A stretch of 5,876 nucleotides of DNA from Desulfobacteraceae bacterium 4572_19 (GTDB lineage Bacteria > Desulfobacterota > Desulfobacteria > Desulfobacterales > NBLS01): contig NBLS01000101.1 in the NCBI GenBank assembly GCA_002084385.1, positions 1 to 5,876 on the forward strand. Direction: 5' to 3'. Below, piece after piece: positions 5,473 through 5,876 of the stretch. Numbering within the stretch: position 1 is the stretch's first letter; each line of letters begins with the position of its first letter. The position numbers and the translations under genes are program-made. The notes beneath the pieces were generated by a model. The model was not told where the DNA came from and did not search any database. It worked only from the letters and a program-made list of their open reading frames with translations.

Positions 5473-5876
5473 TTAGCCTATATGACCTTTGGTAAAATTA
5501 TAATCATCTTCAAGACTACCTTTTGTATCATCTTCAACAAAACCTGCAATTTTACCGCCAACAAGCGGAATACTGCATTTTATGTTTGTTTCAATTGTGT
5601 TTACACATCCATCACCATCGGAAGTTATTGCCAAGGTACCATTAACTTTTATGGGAGCACCCTTGATTTCAATGATGAAAGTTCCTGTTTTATCGCTTAC
5701 ATTCCAAGTATCTGTTTCTGTAATTGTATTGGTTGATTTCAAAAATTTCTTTGCAAACCCAGGAGGATTTGAAGGAACGTCTCTTGTGCATACTATTACA
5801 AATTCACCATTAGCTTCCTCACATTTGTCGATTGTAACATTTGTGGCTTTGCAGGCTTCAAATTTTTTAACAAGAT
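5473..5876 (-). CDS. DUF2505-like protein (SRPBCC-fold type), C-terminal part, 5' end outside window
   Basis: About 134 codons are visible, open to the right edge. The frame continues well upstream of the TTG at 5742, so that codon is not the start. The sequence resembles the DUF2505 family as I recall it: RDVPSNPPGFAKKFL, then NTITETDTWNVSD, a strand-rich core with IKGAPIKVNGTLAI, and the family-like close CSIPLVGGKIAGFVEDD followed by GSLEDDYNFT. DUF2505 proteins are predicted to have the helix-grip fold used for binding hydrophobic ligands or lipids. No specific function is known to me and none is claimed. Several cysteines are present in the visible part. The gene lies 97 nt upstream of birA on the same strand, separated by the inverted repeat, so co-transcription with the biotin operon is uncertain. 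Confidence 0.7.
   Translation of the reverse strand, partial: LVKKFEACKATNVTIDKCEEANGEFVIVCTRDVPSNPPGFAKKFLKSTNTITETDTWNVSDKTGTFIIEIKGAPIKVNGTLAITSDGDGCVNTIETNIKCSIPLVGGKIAGFVEDDTKGSLEDDYNFTKGHIG

Noticed and set aside
5482..5736. Plus-strand open frame
   Set aside because: Antisense to the DUF2505-like gene, with no ribosome site or known domain.
5740..5742. TTG as start of the right-hand gene
   Set aside because: The frame is open and family-like upstream to the window edge, so the gene begins outside the window.

Overview
The window is low-GC DNA, roughly one third G+C by eye. It reads as an accessory or metabolic segment of a diderm bacterium. The outer-membrane TonB-dependent receptor with a signal peptide requires an outer membrane. 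The purine-rich Shine-Dalgarno sequences (AGGAGG before the receptor gene) argue against Bacteroidetes-style initiation. A type III glutamine synthetase together with an ECF-type biotin uptake operon fits a host-associated, low-GC spirochaete such as a Treponema, but that assignment is inference from gene content only.

Layout. Positions 1-533 (minus) hold the 5' part of a TonB-dependent receptor gene. Its leader (about 605-870, minus) carries a cobalamin riboswitch aptamer followed by an intrinsic terminator, so the receptor is most likely a BtuB-type vitamin B12 transporter that is shut off when B12 is plentiful. Divergently, 992-3011 (plus) carries a type III glutamine synthetase gene, glnN. 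It is broken near 2108-2118 by a frame change that coincides with loss of the conserved central segment expected to contain the NDHRLGANEAPPA-type motif. It is called a pseudogene unless this is an assembly error.

Positions 3012-3105 are a short, noticeably GC-richer stretch with no recognisable gene. Positions 3106-3255 form a 150-bp element with perfect 19-bp terminal inverted repeats that folds almost end to end into one hairpin, and it looks like a MITE. It sits between convergent genes, supplies the stop codon of the gene on its right, and could act as a bidirectional terminator.

Positions 3238-5375 (minus) are a biotin operon transcribed birA, then bioY, then ecfT/bioN. It combines biotin-protein ligase, the biotin-binding S component and the transmembrane coupling component of an ECF transporter. 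The ATPase subunit is not present here. birA contains seven in-frame tandem copies of a 15-nt unit encoding NNIGL between its catalytic and C-terminal domains, the most unusual feature of the window. A perfect 12-bp inverted repeat lies just upstream of birA. Positions 5473-5876 (minus) are the 3' part of a gene for a DUF2505-like (SRPBCC-fold type) protein that runs off the right edge.

Two vitamin-acquisition themes are therefore adjacent: B12 uptake under riboswitch control and biotin uptake and attachment. They are separated by a decayed nitrogen-assimilation gene and a putative miniature transposable element.
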